Assembly (NCBI GenBank): GCA_043758205.1 | Contig: JAYVNY010000024.1 | Coordinates: 1-47,594 of the forward strand | Direction: 5' to 3' | DNA length: 47,594 bases | From: JANNGC01 sp043758205 | Lineage (GTDB): Bacteria > Verrucomicrobiota > Verrucomicrobiia > Limisphaerales > SIBH01 | Shown here: piece by piece, positions 1 to 7,893 of the stretch | Layout of the letters: every line of letters begins with the position of its first letter | How positions within the stretch are numbered: the stretch's first letter is position 1 | Made by a program: the position numbers and the translations under genes | The notes under the pieces: generated by a model | The model's database searches: none | The model's input: only the letters and a program-made list of their open reading frames with translations | What the model was told of the DNA's origin: nothing

Positions 1-102
1 TACCAGTGACGATCCGGTGACAGAAAGATCGCATGGGTGTGACGCGTGCGCCCAGCCATTCCTGTGCCGGACAGGATTAACCGCCGAGTCCGCGCTCCGA
101 AA

Positions 103-1323
103 TCAACGCGCGCCAATCTTCAGCGGCTTCACGCGGTCGCCGTCGTTGATGCGGTCGCCGGGATAAATGATCACCGCGTCGCCTTCGCTCAGGCCGTTCG
201 TGATTTCCGTTTCAGTGCCGGAGGTACGTCCGGTGGTCACAGCCTGAAACGCCGCGCGCCCGTTGCGGATCGCAAACACCGCGTGCTGTTCACCCCGGCG
301 GAAGACCGCGCCCGACGCGACCTTCAAAACCTTGTCCGCCTCCCAAGTGACGATGCGGGCCTCGACGCGGAAATTGTCGCCCACGCCCGCTCGCTGTTCG
401 AGCGGCGTGACGATGTCCGCGATGACGTTTACACGCTGCTCCTCGACACCAAGCGCGGAGACTTTCGTGAACGCGGCCGGTTCGACCAATCGCACGCGTG
501 CCTGCAATGGCTTCACGCCGCCCCACTGTTCCAACTCCACGCGCGTGCCAGGCCGGATGGCCGAGCCGTCGCGCGACAGGACTTCAATCACCACTTCGAG
601 GTCGGCGGGATTGCCGATTTCCACCAGCGGCAATCCGGCGGTCACGACGCGCGAACTTTCCTCAAGGACGCGCAGCACGCGCCCGCCGGTGGGCGCTTTG
701 ACTTCGGTGGGCGGGCGCGCGGCACTGGTCGAGGGCGCTCCGAACTCGGCGAGTTCGGCCTCCACTTGACGCAGCGCGGCTTGGGCGGCGGTGAGTTCCT
801 TGGCGGCGGTCGTCTCGCGCAACTGGCCCTGTTCGAGTTCCTGGATGGAAACAGTTTTCTCAGCGAACAAAGTGTCAAAGCGTTTCAATTCGCTGGCGGC
901 AAATTTCTGCGCGGCGCGGGCGCGTTCGACATTCGCGAAGGCGGTGTCGCGCCTGGCCTCGGCCAGGGCACGGGTGCGGGCATCGAGCAACACGGGCGAG
1001 AGCGGATCAATGACCGCGACGACAGTTTCACCTGCGATGATTTCCGCGCCGGCCTTGAACGGAATGCGCCGCAACTGTCCTGCGACCGGCGCGGACACGA
1101 CGTAGCGTTGCTTGATGCGCGTCTTGCCCTCCTCGTTCACCGTCGCGCGCAGGCTGCCGCTCACCACTTGCACCGTCTCGACGGGCAAGGGCTTCGGCCA
1201 CAAGCCACCCACGATAAGCGCGAGCAGGAGCAGTGCTCCTGCGTAGGGCAGCCACCGGCGGCGCGGGGCACGGCGTACTTCGGGTCGGCGCGGCTGGAGC
1301 GTTTCTTTCGTCGGCGAATCCAT
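103..1323 (-). CDS. HlyD/MacA-type periplasmic adaptor (membrane fusion) protein
   Basis: About 406 residues. One N-terminal membrane segment (near WLPYAGALLLLALIVGGLW) is followed by a lipoyl-like half (VVSAPVAGQLRRIPFKAGAE), a coiled-coil hairpin rich in Ala/Glu/Arg, the second lipoyl half (VKAPTGGRVLRVLEESS), and beta-barrel and membrane-proximal domains ending in LSEGDAVIIYPGDRINDGDR. This is the plan of adaptors that link an inner-membrane efflux pump (RND or MacB-type ABC) to a TolC-like channel. The start at MDSPTKETLQ (1323) is preferred because it sits just before the membrane segment; an upstream in-frame start at 1473 would add 50 low-complexity residues. No clear Shine-Dalgarno is seen. 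The pump partner would lie left of the window. It is divergent from the polysaccharide operon and may be unrelated to it. Family is confident; substrate is unknown. Confidence 0.85.
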   Translation of the reverse strand: MDSPTKETLQPRRPEVRRAPRRRWLPYAGALLLLALIVGGLWPKPLPVETVQVVSGSLRATVNEEGKTRIKQRYVVSAPVAGQLRRIPFKAGAEIIAGETVVAVIDPLSPVLLDARTRALAEARRDTAFANVERARAAQKFAASELKRFDTLFAEKTVSIQELEQGQLRETTAAKELTAAQAALRQVEAELAEFGAPSTSAARPPTEVKAPTGGRVLRVLEESSRVVTAGLPLVEIGNPADLEVVIEVLSRDGSAIRPGTRVELEQWGGVKPLQARVRLVEPAAFTKVSALGVEEQRVNVIADIVTPLEQRAGVGDNFRVEARIVTWEADKVLKVASGAVFRRGEQHAVFAIRNGRAAFQAVTTGRTSGTETEITNGLSEGDAVIIYPGDRINDGDRVKPLKIGAR

Positions 1324-2152
1324 CGTGGCGGGGAGCCTAATGGTGCCGGTCGCAACTTTCGAGTTTTGTCCGGCCCCGGCGTTTCCGCCTGCCGGTGGGC
1401 TGAGCTTAACGATTGTTTTTGATGAGGTCGGAGTTTTCACGAGACCAAAGTCGCCGGGCCGTGGACAGGACAATTTAACCGCACAAAAGCGTAGTCCTCG
1501 AATACCGGGTGGCTGCGAAGAATCGCGAACCCATAGCGGGTGGAACCATACGTAATTTTGCGCGATAAGAAATAGGGTAGCTGCACGCTATTCGTGTTGG
1601 CGTAGAATACAGAATCAGCCCGGCGAATTCCGGTGCGTAGTCCGCCAGGCATTCAATGCTCCCGCTTGGGTCTTGGGCGTGGTTTGAGACGGCTTGGATC
1701 GTAAAAGCCTGAAATAAAATTTCTCCCGCAGTTCAGGCATAACTTGTCGCCCGACAGCAAACGAAAATTGAGGGAATCACAATTATCAAAAGACTTTCCA
1801 CGAGGTTTCGAAAGTTTTTCCAATGTCCTTCCGTTAGAAACATGGCCATCTTTTTTGCGGCGACCCAGAGCACTACGAGGCGGCACAGCGACAATTCTTT
1901 CCCCGAAATCGTCCTTTCCATTTCTGCCCGCGTTGCCATAGGTTTTCTTACGCAATGAGTGTCTCGCCCAAAATTGGGCAGTCGGCCTCCCGCTCGGTAA
2001 TTTTTAGCCAGCTGCTCTTGTCGTAATTTCGCGCATTTCACCGAAAAGCTGAGTAGGCATGGCCGCTGCTATCTGGGGCGAGACTGGTCGCAGGACTGAA
2101 GAACGAATGGAGATGGTTCAACTGCGGCGTGGAAAAATTGGATGTGACCTCT
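1324..2152. other. Intergenic region, AT-richer, between divergent genes
   Basis: About 830 bases with no convincing gene. Base composition from roughly 1480 to 2100 is visibly richer in A and T than the flanking genes. Short open frames exist on both strands (for example 1653-1955 minus), but their translations show no recognisable motif and their codon use is unlike the neighbours. The region should contain the promoters of both the leftward adaptor and the rightward regulator. An octamer TTACGCAA at 1948-1955 recurs in other non-coding gaps of the window. I could not place a convincing -35/-10 pair. Confidence 0.5.
1948..1955 (+). promoter_or_regulatory. Candidate regulator site TTACGCAA (copy 1)
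   Basis: The octamer TTACGCAA lies about 200 bases upstream of the first response regulator gene. The same octamer occurs at 2928-2935 and 32653-32660 in gaps next to the regulator genes, and inside coding sequence at 2244-2251 and 24041-24048. It is a guess that it is bound by one of the NarL-type regulators; the half-site is not clearly palindromic. Confidence 0.2.
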
Positions 2153-2827
2153 ATGAGCAATCAGAAGAAAGTAAAAATCAAAGTGCTGGCGGTGGACGAC
2201 CACCCGGTCGTGGTGGAAGGCGTCCGCTCCTGCCTGCGTCCTTTTACGCAATTCGAAGTCGTGGGCGTGGCGGCAGGAGGAGAAGACGCGCTGGCCAAGG
2301 CCAAGAAACTTTTGCCCGATGTCATCCTCATGGACATCAACATGCCCGGCTTGGACGGGCTGGAAACGACTCGTCGGCTCAAACAGGCCTGCCCGAAGGC
2401 CAGGGTGCTCATGTTCGCCGGGCGCGAGGAAAACGACGCGGTGGGTGAGATGATTCAGGCCGGAGCCAAGGGTTGCATTCGTAAAAGCGCCTCGGCAGCG
2501 GAACTGGTTTCCGCCATCGAACGCGTCCATCAGGGTGAAACTTTCTTCTCGGCGGATGTGGCGCAGATGTTTTTCGAGGATTACGTAAAGCGCGGCGGCC
2601 GGGCGCAGGAGAACGTGACCAAGCGCATTTCCGAGCGTGAGCGCCAGGTGCTGCACCTGATCGTGGAAGGCGCGGCGAATAAAGAGGCGGCGGACACCCT
2701 GCAAATCAGTGTTCGCACGGTCGAGAAGCACCGTCAGCGCATCATGAAGAAGCTGGGCGTCCACAAGGCCACGGAACTCGTGAGATTTGCCATCACCAAG
2801 GGTATTGTGAATGTCGGGGCGTATTGA
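2153..2827 (+). CDS. NarL/LuxR-family response regulator with intact receiver
   Basis: About 224 residues: receiver domain (residues 8-125) then a LuxR-type helix-turn-helix (about 155-215). The acidic pair D15-D16, phospho-acceptor D61 (in LMDINMPG) and K111 (in CIRKSAS) are all present. The switch Thr/Ser expected after beta-4 appears to be Ala or Gly (MFAG). The HTH contains SVRTVEKHRQRIMKKLG. I chose the ATG at 2153, which places the receiver at the usual distance; a GTG at 2129 would add eight residues. No histidine kinase is encoded in the window, so it is an orphan here. It lies just upstream of the polysaccharide operon in the same orientation and resembles the second regulator at 31900, so control of the operon is a reasonable inference. 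Confidence 0.92.
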   Translation: MSNQKKVKIKVLAVDDHPVVVEGVRSCLRPFTQFEVVGVAAGGEDALAKAKKLLPDVILMDINMPGLDGLETTRRLKQACPKARVLMFAGREENDAVGEMIQAGAKGCIRKSASAAELVSAIERVHQGETFFSADVAQMFFEDYVKRGGRAQENVTKRISERERQVLHLIVEGAANKEAADTLQISVRTVEKHRQRIMKKLGVHKATELVRFAITKGIVNVGAY

Positions 2828-3182
2828 GTTTTTGCGGAGCGCGGCCTTGTTTGCCACCATTCCGACCGTTCACTTTATGCGCCCCCTGTACCGTCTTTTT
2901 TCGAGACTCGTCTGCCTCAGTTTGAGATTACGCAAGACAGCGTATTTTTTGGGTTCGCACTAAGGCGCAGGCTTTCGTTCGCACTTTACCCAGATTCACG
3001 GTTCGGAAGTCCGCCGTTAAAGATCTGTGTACGTTGGTTCACCGAGAGGGAGGAAGAAGTTTCCCGCAAAATACAGGTGATGCTCAACTAATGCCCGGAT
3101 CGAACCGATTAACACGCACGAAGCTTGTGAAAATTCGCAGCGAGCTTCTTCCGCCGGTCCAAATCAGAAAGTTTCAGAAGTA
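2828..3182. other. Intergenic region before the polysaccharide operon
   Basis: About 355 non-coding bases, AT-richer than the genes. It should hold the promoter for the operon starting at 3183. It contains one copy of TTACGCAA (2928-2935), a purine-rich stretch GAGAGGGAGGAAGAAG near 3043-3058 and a weak inverted repeat GAAGCT/AGCTTC at 3120-3125 and 3143-3148. I cannot assign a sigma-factor type with confidence and see no RNA gene. Confidence 0.45.
2928..2935 (+). promoter_or_regulatory. Candidate regulator site TTACGCAA (copy 2)
   Basis: This is the second intergenic copy of the octamer, about 250 bases upstream of the glycosyltransferase start. Its position fits an upstream activator site for the polysaccharide operon, but there is no experimental or comparative support in the sequence itself. 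Confidence 0.2.
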
Positions 3183-4946
3183 ATGCTTGGAAACGCACAA
3201 AGCGCCGTTCCTGAATCAGCAGGACAGGCCTTGTTGACCGATGATGCGCTGCAATGCCGCCGAGGAGCGGGATGGCAGCGCCAATTGGTTGTCACCATCG
3301 CCCTCATTGCGATGGCGGTCGTGCTTTTGCGCATCGTGGGCGGCGTGAACACTTGGGCCACGCACCGCCTCGAAGTCCTCCTGACTGTGGGCGGCATCGC
3401 CTTCTGGCGCTGGAGCTGGTTTCTCCTTCAGAACGTGCGGGCCATCATCTATCGCTACTGGGTATTTCCCCGCCTGCGCCGTGATGCCGAGCGCGCGGTC
3501 GCCGAGATGGGTCCGGTACCGGAAGTGACCGTGCTCGCGACGACTTATCACGAGAAGCCTTGGATCACCCGTGCCGTCTTCGGTTCCATTTTCCGCGAAC
3601 TCAGCACGCTGCAAGGTTTGGTTAAACCACCCACGCTGATTTGCATCGGTGGCTGCGACGAGGATGACGCAACGATCCGCGCCATTCATGCCGAGTGCAG
3701 CGCAGAATTAACCCCCGCCGACCCGGCCCAATGGCCGCCGAGACTCATCATCGGGCGTGGCGACAAGGGCAAGCGCCTGGCGCTCGGTCTCGGCATGGAA
3801 GAAATCTCCAAGCTCGGTCTGCGCGAAGACGGCGTGGTCATCATTCTCGATGGCGACACGATGTTTCAGCCCGGCTTGCTCGACAGAGTGCTGCCGATTT
3901 TCCGCCTCAAACCCACCGTCTCAGCCATTACGACGAATGAAGATGGCACGGTGAAAGGCGATGCTTGGATCGCGGAATGGACTTCGCTGCGCTTTGGTCT
4001 GCGCCATCGGTCCATGTGCTCGATTTCGCTCTCCGGCAAACTGCTCTGCCTTACGGGGCGTTTTTCTGTTTTCCGCGCGGCGGTGGTTATTGACCCGAGC
4101 TTCCGCGCCCAGGTTGAGCACGATGTCATTCATCATTGGCTCTGGGGTTCCTTTGAAATGTTGAGCGGCGACGACAAGAGCACCTGGTTCTGGCTGGCAA
4201 AGAATGGCCATCGAATGCTCTACGTGCCAGACGCGATGGTCTCTACATTTGAAGTCGTCTCCGGTTCTGCGGTGCATCGTGCACTGGCGAACACCCGCCG
4301 CTGGTCCGGCAACAGCGTGCGCCACGGCTGGCGCGCGATGATGCTCGGGCCGAAGAAGCTCGGCTGGTTCCCGTGGTATTGCCTCATTGATCAGCGGCTC
4401 ACGATGCTGACCATCTTGTTCGGCCCGTCCGTGGCGATTTTCACCTGCGTGACGGGCCGCTGGGACATGGCGGCGGCCTATTTGCTCTGGGTGTTTTCCT
4501 CGCGCATCGCGCACGCGTCGATTTCTTGGCGGCACGGACGGCGCTTCTCGGCCTACTACATTCCGCTGCAAGTAATCGCGGACTGGGTCACGGCGCTGAC
4601 GAAGTTGTGGGTCATTTTCCACCCGGCCAAACAGAACTGGATGAACCGCGGCAAGCGGACGCTGAACACGACGCAAGGCTCGGCGTTCTACAAATTGCGC
4701 ACCGGCTTCGCTCACTACCTCTACGCCTTTTCTTGCGCGTGCGTGATGATCACGGTCGGGCTGGCGCTCGGCTTCCTCCCGATTTTCCGCGACACGCGGC
4801 TGTTCATGCGCTCGACGCCAGCCAAGCAGCAAACGGAGCCGAAGTCCGATTCCCAGGCCCGCAAGCCCTTCTTCAATTTCTTCGGCAAACAATTCGCCGC
4901 GAAACCTGTTTCTCAAAACTCCCTGGCCGCGACTCCCGAACGCTGA
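3183..4946 (+). CDS. alg8: Alg8-like processive glycosyltransferase (GT2), polymannuronate synthase candidate
   Basis: 587 residues, membrane protein. Two membrane segments (about 34-54 and 64-84) precede a cytoplasmic GT2 domain and further C-terminal segments (about 405-535). Catalytic signatures: D223-G-D225 (LDGDT), G329-D330-D331-K332, E357 (in STFEVVSG) and the R/QxxRW-like motif TRRW at 371-374. As I recall the Pseudomonas Alg8 mutants, the essential residues are D188, D190, D295, D296, K297 and E322. The spacings (107 from DxD to DDK, 25 from K to E) are identical here, which argues for Alg8 rather than cellulose or hyaluronan synthase. It is longer than Alg8 (about 494 residues), with a polar tail of about 45 residues after the last membrane segment. 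The next gene begins 9 bases downstream, so the two are co-transcribed. Polymer identity is inferred from the AlgD- and AlgG-like neighbours. Confidence 0.85.
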   Translation: MLGNAQSAVPESAGQALLTDDALQCRRGAGWQRQLVVTIALIAMAVVLLRIVGGVNTWATHRLEVLLTVGGIAFWRWSWFLLQNVRAIIYRYWVFPRLRRDAERAVAEMGPVPEVTVLATTYHEKPWITRAVFGSIFRELSTLQGLVKPPTLICIGGCDEDDATIRAIHAECSAELTPADPAQWPPRLIIGRGDKGKRLALGLGMEEISKLGLREDGVVIILDGDTMFQPGLLDRVLPIFRLKPTVSAITTNEDGTVKGDAWIAEWTSLRFGLRHRSMCSISLSGKLLCLTGRFSVFRAAVVIDPSFRAQVEHDVIHHWLWGSFEMLSGDDKSTWFWLAKNGHRMLYVPDAMVSTFEVVSGSAVHRALANTRRWSGNSVRHGWRAMMLGPKKLGWFPWYCLIDQRLTMLTILFGPSVAIFTCVTGRWDMAAAYLLWVFSSRIAHASISWRHGRRFSAYYIPLQVIADWVTALTKLWVIFHPAKQNWMNRGKRTLNTTQGSAFYKLRTGFAHYLYAFSCACVMITVGLALGFLPIFRDTRLFMRSTPAKQQTEPKSDSQARKPFFNFFGKQFAAKPVSQNSLAATPER

Positions 4947-4955
4947 ACATTCATC

Positions 4956-6170
4956 ATGAGCACCACCCCTGACGCCCAACCCAAAACCAAAGCGCCGGTC
5001 GCGCGCACCGTCGTCATCTGCCTCGTGCTGATTCTGACGATCGCGGCCATTGCCATCGCGATTCCGTGGGCGAACTACCGTTACAAAAACATCGTCCTGC
5101 GCGAAGCGTCTGTGCGCGGTGCGGTCACCAAGCTCGGGGCGCGCATTGACGGGCGCATCAAGAGCATCGAAGTCGCGCCCGGCCAGATCGTGACCAAAGG
5201 CCAGATCCTTTTGCGGATGGAAGACAGTCACTTGCGCGCGGCGCTGGAGCGGGCGCGGGGTGATCTGAAGTCCGCCAAGCTTGAACTCGAAAACGAAAAA
5301 CTTAGCATCGCCCAGGCCCGCCGCCGCCTGACCTTCGAGATTGACCGCAGCAAACTCGCCATCAAAAAGGCCACCAGCGAAGTCGCCGCCCAGAACAGCA
5401 GCCTCACCCGCTTGGAGAAACAATACGACCGCGTCTCCGCCCTCGTGAAGACCGGGGCCGCCGCCGTCGCCGAACTCGACAAGATCACCGGCGACCGCGA
5501 CCGCTCCCTCGCCTACGTGAATTCCGCCGGCACCTCGCTCGAAGTTGCCGAGACCAATCACGAACGCGCCAAGAACGAACTCGAAGGACTGCAAATCCGC
5601 GAAAACCGCCTCGGCGTCATGGAAGTGCAAATCGCCGTCGCCCAAGCCAAGGTGGACATCGCCGAAGCCGACATCGAATCCGCCATCGTCACCGCCCCCG
5701 AAGACGGCCGCGTCGTCGAACGCATCGTCAACATCGGCGGCTCCGCCAAAGTCGGTGAGCCGATTCTCTCCGTGTGGATTGGCAAAGCCTGGGTCGAGGC
5801 GTGGGCCGATGAGCGCGACCTGCACAAGATTCAAACCGGCAGCCCCGTGGACATTTCCTTCGACTCCTCACCGGATCGCAAACTGACCGGTCGCGTCGAA
5901 AGCATCGGCCTGATGACCGACAAGCAGATGGCTCCTAGCCTCGTGCCCACGACGCTGCACGCCTTCATGCGGAACAGCGCGATGGTCCCCATCCGCATCG
6001 CCCTTGATGACGAAAACCCGCCGGTGCAACTCGGACTCTCCGTCCTCGTCGGCATTCGTAAAGGCGCGGAGTCCGAAGCCGTCGCCAAGAAAACCAACGC
6101 CACCAAAAATGGCACCGCCACCATTTCCCGTCCCAGCAGCAGCACCGAGCCTTCTGTCACGAAACTCTAA
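4956..6170 (+). CDS. Alg44-like HlyD-family envelope protein lacking PilZ
   Basis: 404 residues. Short cytoplasmic N-terminus, one membrane segment (about 18-42), first lipoyl-like half (GARIDGRIKSIEVAPGQIV), long coiled coil (about 90-235, Ala/Glu/Lys rich), second lipoyl half (APEDGRVVERIVNIGG) and a beta-barrel domain ending in LGLSVLVGIRKG. In the alginate system Alg44 has this HlyD-like periplasmic part behind a cytoplasmic PilZ domain that senses c-di-GMP. Here only about 17 residues precede the membrane segment, so no PilZ is possible. Its place directly after the synthase, and the TolC-type gene in the same operon, suggest it bridges synthase and outer membrane channel. The C-terminal 35 residues are Ser/Thr/Lys-rich and probably disordered. 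A general HlyD adaptor is the alternative reading. Confidence 0.85.
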   Translation: MSTTPDAQPKTKAPVARTVVICLVLILTIAAIAIAIPWANYRYKNIVLREASVRGAVTKLGARIDGRIKSIEVAPGQIVTKGQILLRMEDSHLRAALERARGDLKSAKLELENEKLSIAQARRRLTFEIDRSKLAIKKATSEVAAQNSSLTRLEKQYDRVSALVKTGAAAVAELDKITGDRDRSLAYVNSAGTSLEVAETNHERAKNELEGLQIRENRLGVMEVQIAVAQAKVDIAEADIESAIVTAPEDGRVVERIVNIGGSAKVGEPILSVWIGKAWVEAWADERDLHKIQTGSPVDISFDSSPDRKLTGRVESIGLMTDKQMAPSLVPTTLHAFMRNSAMVPIRIALDDENPPVQLGLSVLVGIRKGAESEAVAKKTNATKNGTATISRPSSSTEPSVTKL

Positions 6171-6246
6171 AACTCGAAAACAACAGTCCGTTCCAAAACA
6201 CAGCAGTTCCAAAAACAACAACACCAGAAATCAGAAAGCAGACACT

Positions 6247-7725
6247 ATGAAAGTAAGCATCTTCGGTCTCGGATATGTCGGGTGCGTCACCGCCGCCTGT
6301 TTGGCGAAGGATGGCCACGAAGTCGTGGGCGTGGACGTCGTCGCCTCCAAAGTGGAAAAGCTGGCCGCCGGCCGCGCCACCGTGGTGGAGACAGGACTCG
6401 ACGAACTCATCGCGGAAGGTCATCGCACCCGCCGCATCACCGCCACCACCGATGGTCGCAAAGCCGTCCTCGAGACGGACGCCTCCATCGTCTGCGTCGG
6501 CACGCCCACCGGCTCGGACGGCCAGATGGACCTCACGGCCTTGCGCGCCACCATCGAGTTCATTGGCCGCGCCATGCGCGCCAAGATGGACCGCCACGTC
6601 GTCATCATGCGCAGCACTGTTCCCGCCGGCACCGCCGAGAGCGTGGTGCTCCCGCTGCTCAACCCGAACACGCCGCCCGCCGCCCTCTTCGCGGACAGCA
6701 ACCTGATCGTGGTGCCGGAATTCCTGCGCGAAAGCTCGGCTATCGCGGATTATTATGACCCGCCGTTCACCCTCGTCGGCAGCGCCAGCGGCAAACCCGA
6801 CAACAACGCCGAAGTCGTCGAAGAACTCTTCGGCCACATCACCGGCAGCGTGCAGTGGGTGCCGCTCCGCGAAGCCGAAATGTTGAAGGCCGTCTGCAAC
6901 GCCTTCCACGCGCTCAAGGTCGCGTTCGCGAACGAAGTCGGCGCGCTCTGCACCGCCATGTCCATTGACGGCCACTCGCTCATGGCGCAGTTCGTCAAGG
7001 ACACCAAGTTGAACATCTCCCCGGCCTACATGCGCCCCGGTCTGCCTTTCGGCGGCTCCTGCTTGCCGAAGGATTTGCGGATGCTCTGCCAGGTGGCGGG
7101 CGACCACGGCGTGGATTTGCCGCTCTTCCGCGGCACGCTGGCGAGCAACGAAGCACACCTCAAACGCGTGCTCGACCTGGTGCCCAGCCACGGCTCGCGC
7201 CGCATTGGTTTGAACGGCCTGGCCTTCAAGTCCGGCACGGATGATTTGCGCGAAAGCCCGATTGTCTTCATCGCCGAGCATTTGATCGGCAAGGGCTACG
7301 ACGTGAAGATTCACGATCCTGGCATCCATGAGTCCCTGCTCACCGGCGCGAACAAGGAATACATCGAGACCCGCATTCCGCATCTCTCCAGCCGCCTCGT
7401 GCCGACGCTCGAGCAGTTGGTCGAGCATTCGGACATCCTGTTGCTGACGCGCAATGGTGAGGAACTCGTGCAGAAGGTCGTGGAATCCGGCAAGCGCCCG
7501 ATCCTCGTGGACCTGCGCGGTCAGGACAAACTGGTGAAGAAACTTCTCCAGTCCCGCAAGACCAAGAAGGCCATCGGCGAAGACGCCCTCCAGTCCTCGC
7601 CCCAGCTTGGCAACCGCCCCGCGCCCATCGCCAAAAACGGCGGACGCCCGACGAACGGCAACGGGAATGGCAACGGGAATGGCAACGGCCACAGCAACGG
7701 ACGCAAAGACCTAGTCAAAATGTAA
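6247..7725 (+). CDS. algD: GDP-mannose 6-dehydrogenase (AlgD-like)
   Basis: 492 residues. It oxidises GDP-mannose to GDP-mannuronate with two NAD+, supplying the synthase. N-terminal Rossmann motif GLGYVG; catalytic C272 in GGSCLPKD; K214 and N218 in MLKAVCNAF, each at the spacing of AlgD K210/N214/C268. The segments FKSGTDDLRESP and GANKEYIETRIPHLSS are closer to AlgD than to UDP-glucose dehydrogenase as I remember those sequences. I chose the ATG at 6247, which starts the Rossmann fold; an in-frame ATG at 6004 would overlap the previous gene by over 160 bases and add 81 disordered residues. After the family's usual end (about 436) there is a tail of roughly 50 residues finishing in a Gly-Asn repeat coded by a tandem 12-mer near 7655-7695. 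A 76-base gap follows the upstream gene. Confidence 0.92.
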   Translation: MKVSIFGLGYVGCVTAACLAKDGHEVVGVDVVASKVEKLAAGRATVVETGLDELIAEGHRTRRITATTDGRKAVLETDASIVCVGTPTGSDGQMDLTALRATIEFIGRAMRAKMDRHVVIMRSTVPAGTAESVVLPLLNPNTPPAALFADSNLIVVPEFLRESSAIADYYDPPFTLVGSASGKPDNNAEVVEELFGHITGSVQWVPLREAEMLKAVCNAFHALKVAFANEVGALCTAMSIDGHSLMAQFVKDTKLNISPAYMRPGLPFGGSCLPKDLRMLCQVAGDHGVDLPLFRGTLASNEAHLKRVLDLVPSHGSRRIGLNGLAFKSGTDDLRESPIVFIAEHLIGKGYDVKIHDPGIHESLLTGANKEYIETRIPHLSSRLVPTLEQLVEHSDILLLTRNGEELVQKVVESGKRPILVDLRGQDKLVKKLLQSRKTKKAIGEDALQSSPQLGNRPAPIAKNGGRPTNGNGNGNGNGNGHSNGRKDLVKM

Positions 7726-7742
7726 TTGGAACTGAACGGACG

Positions 7743-7771
7743 GCCCGCCGCAGCGCCGAGCTGCGGCGGGC
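7743..7771 (+). other. Strong GC hairpin between algD-like and algG-like genes
   Basis: Perfect 11-bp stem: GCCCGCCGCAG (7743-7753) pairs with CTGCGGCGGGC (7761-7771) around a 7-base loop. It lies 17 bases past the algD-like stop. No run of T follows (TTGCTCTGC), so it is not a standard intrinsic terminator. It may reduce read-through or protect the upstream mRNA from 3' decay, giving different levels of the two halves of the operon. Confidence 0.6.
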
Positions 7772-7787
7772 TTGCTCTGCAAAAACA

Positions 7788-7893
7788 AAAAGCTGAGACA
7801 CTGAAATTCTGAAAAGCTGAAATGAACAACACCCAGCGCACGAACTGTTTCCGGTTTCGGCTTTTCAGCTTTTCAGCTTTTCAGCTTTTCGTC
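7788..7893 (+). repeat. Octamer tandem repeat with inverted arm around the algG-like start
   Basis: CTTTTCAG is repeated three times at 7861-7884 with a partial fourth copy. The complementary arm CTGAAAAGCTGAAA lies at 7809-7822 and ends on the first base of the start codon. The two arms can form a stem of at least 14 bp enclosing about 40 bases. The right arm is inside the gene and codes part of the signal peptide (RLFSFSAFQLF). Confidence 0.7.

Noticed and set aside
46..1422. Plus-strand open frame across the adaptor gene
   Set aside because: The minus-strand reading gives a complete HlyD-type protein with a membrane segment and lipoyl motifs; the plus-strand product is Arg/His-rich without any motif.
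1437..2041. Short minus-strand open frames in the 1.3-2.1 kb gap
   Set aside because: Products of 70-100 residues show no motif, overlap one another in different frames, and the region is more AT-rich than the genes.
3120..3148. Inverted repeat GAAGCT/AGCTTC as operator
   Set aside because: Only six bases per arm with a 17-base gap; expected by chance in a window of this size.
4956..5010. N-terminal PilZ remnant in the Alg44-like protein
   Set aside because: Only about 17 residues precede the membrane segment and no RxxxR motif is present; the upstream gene ends 9 bases before.
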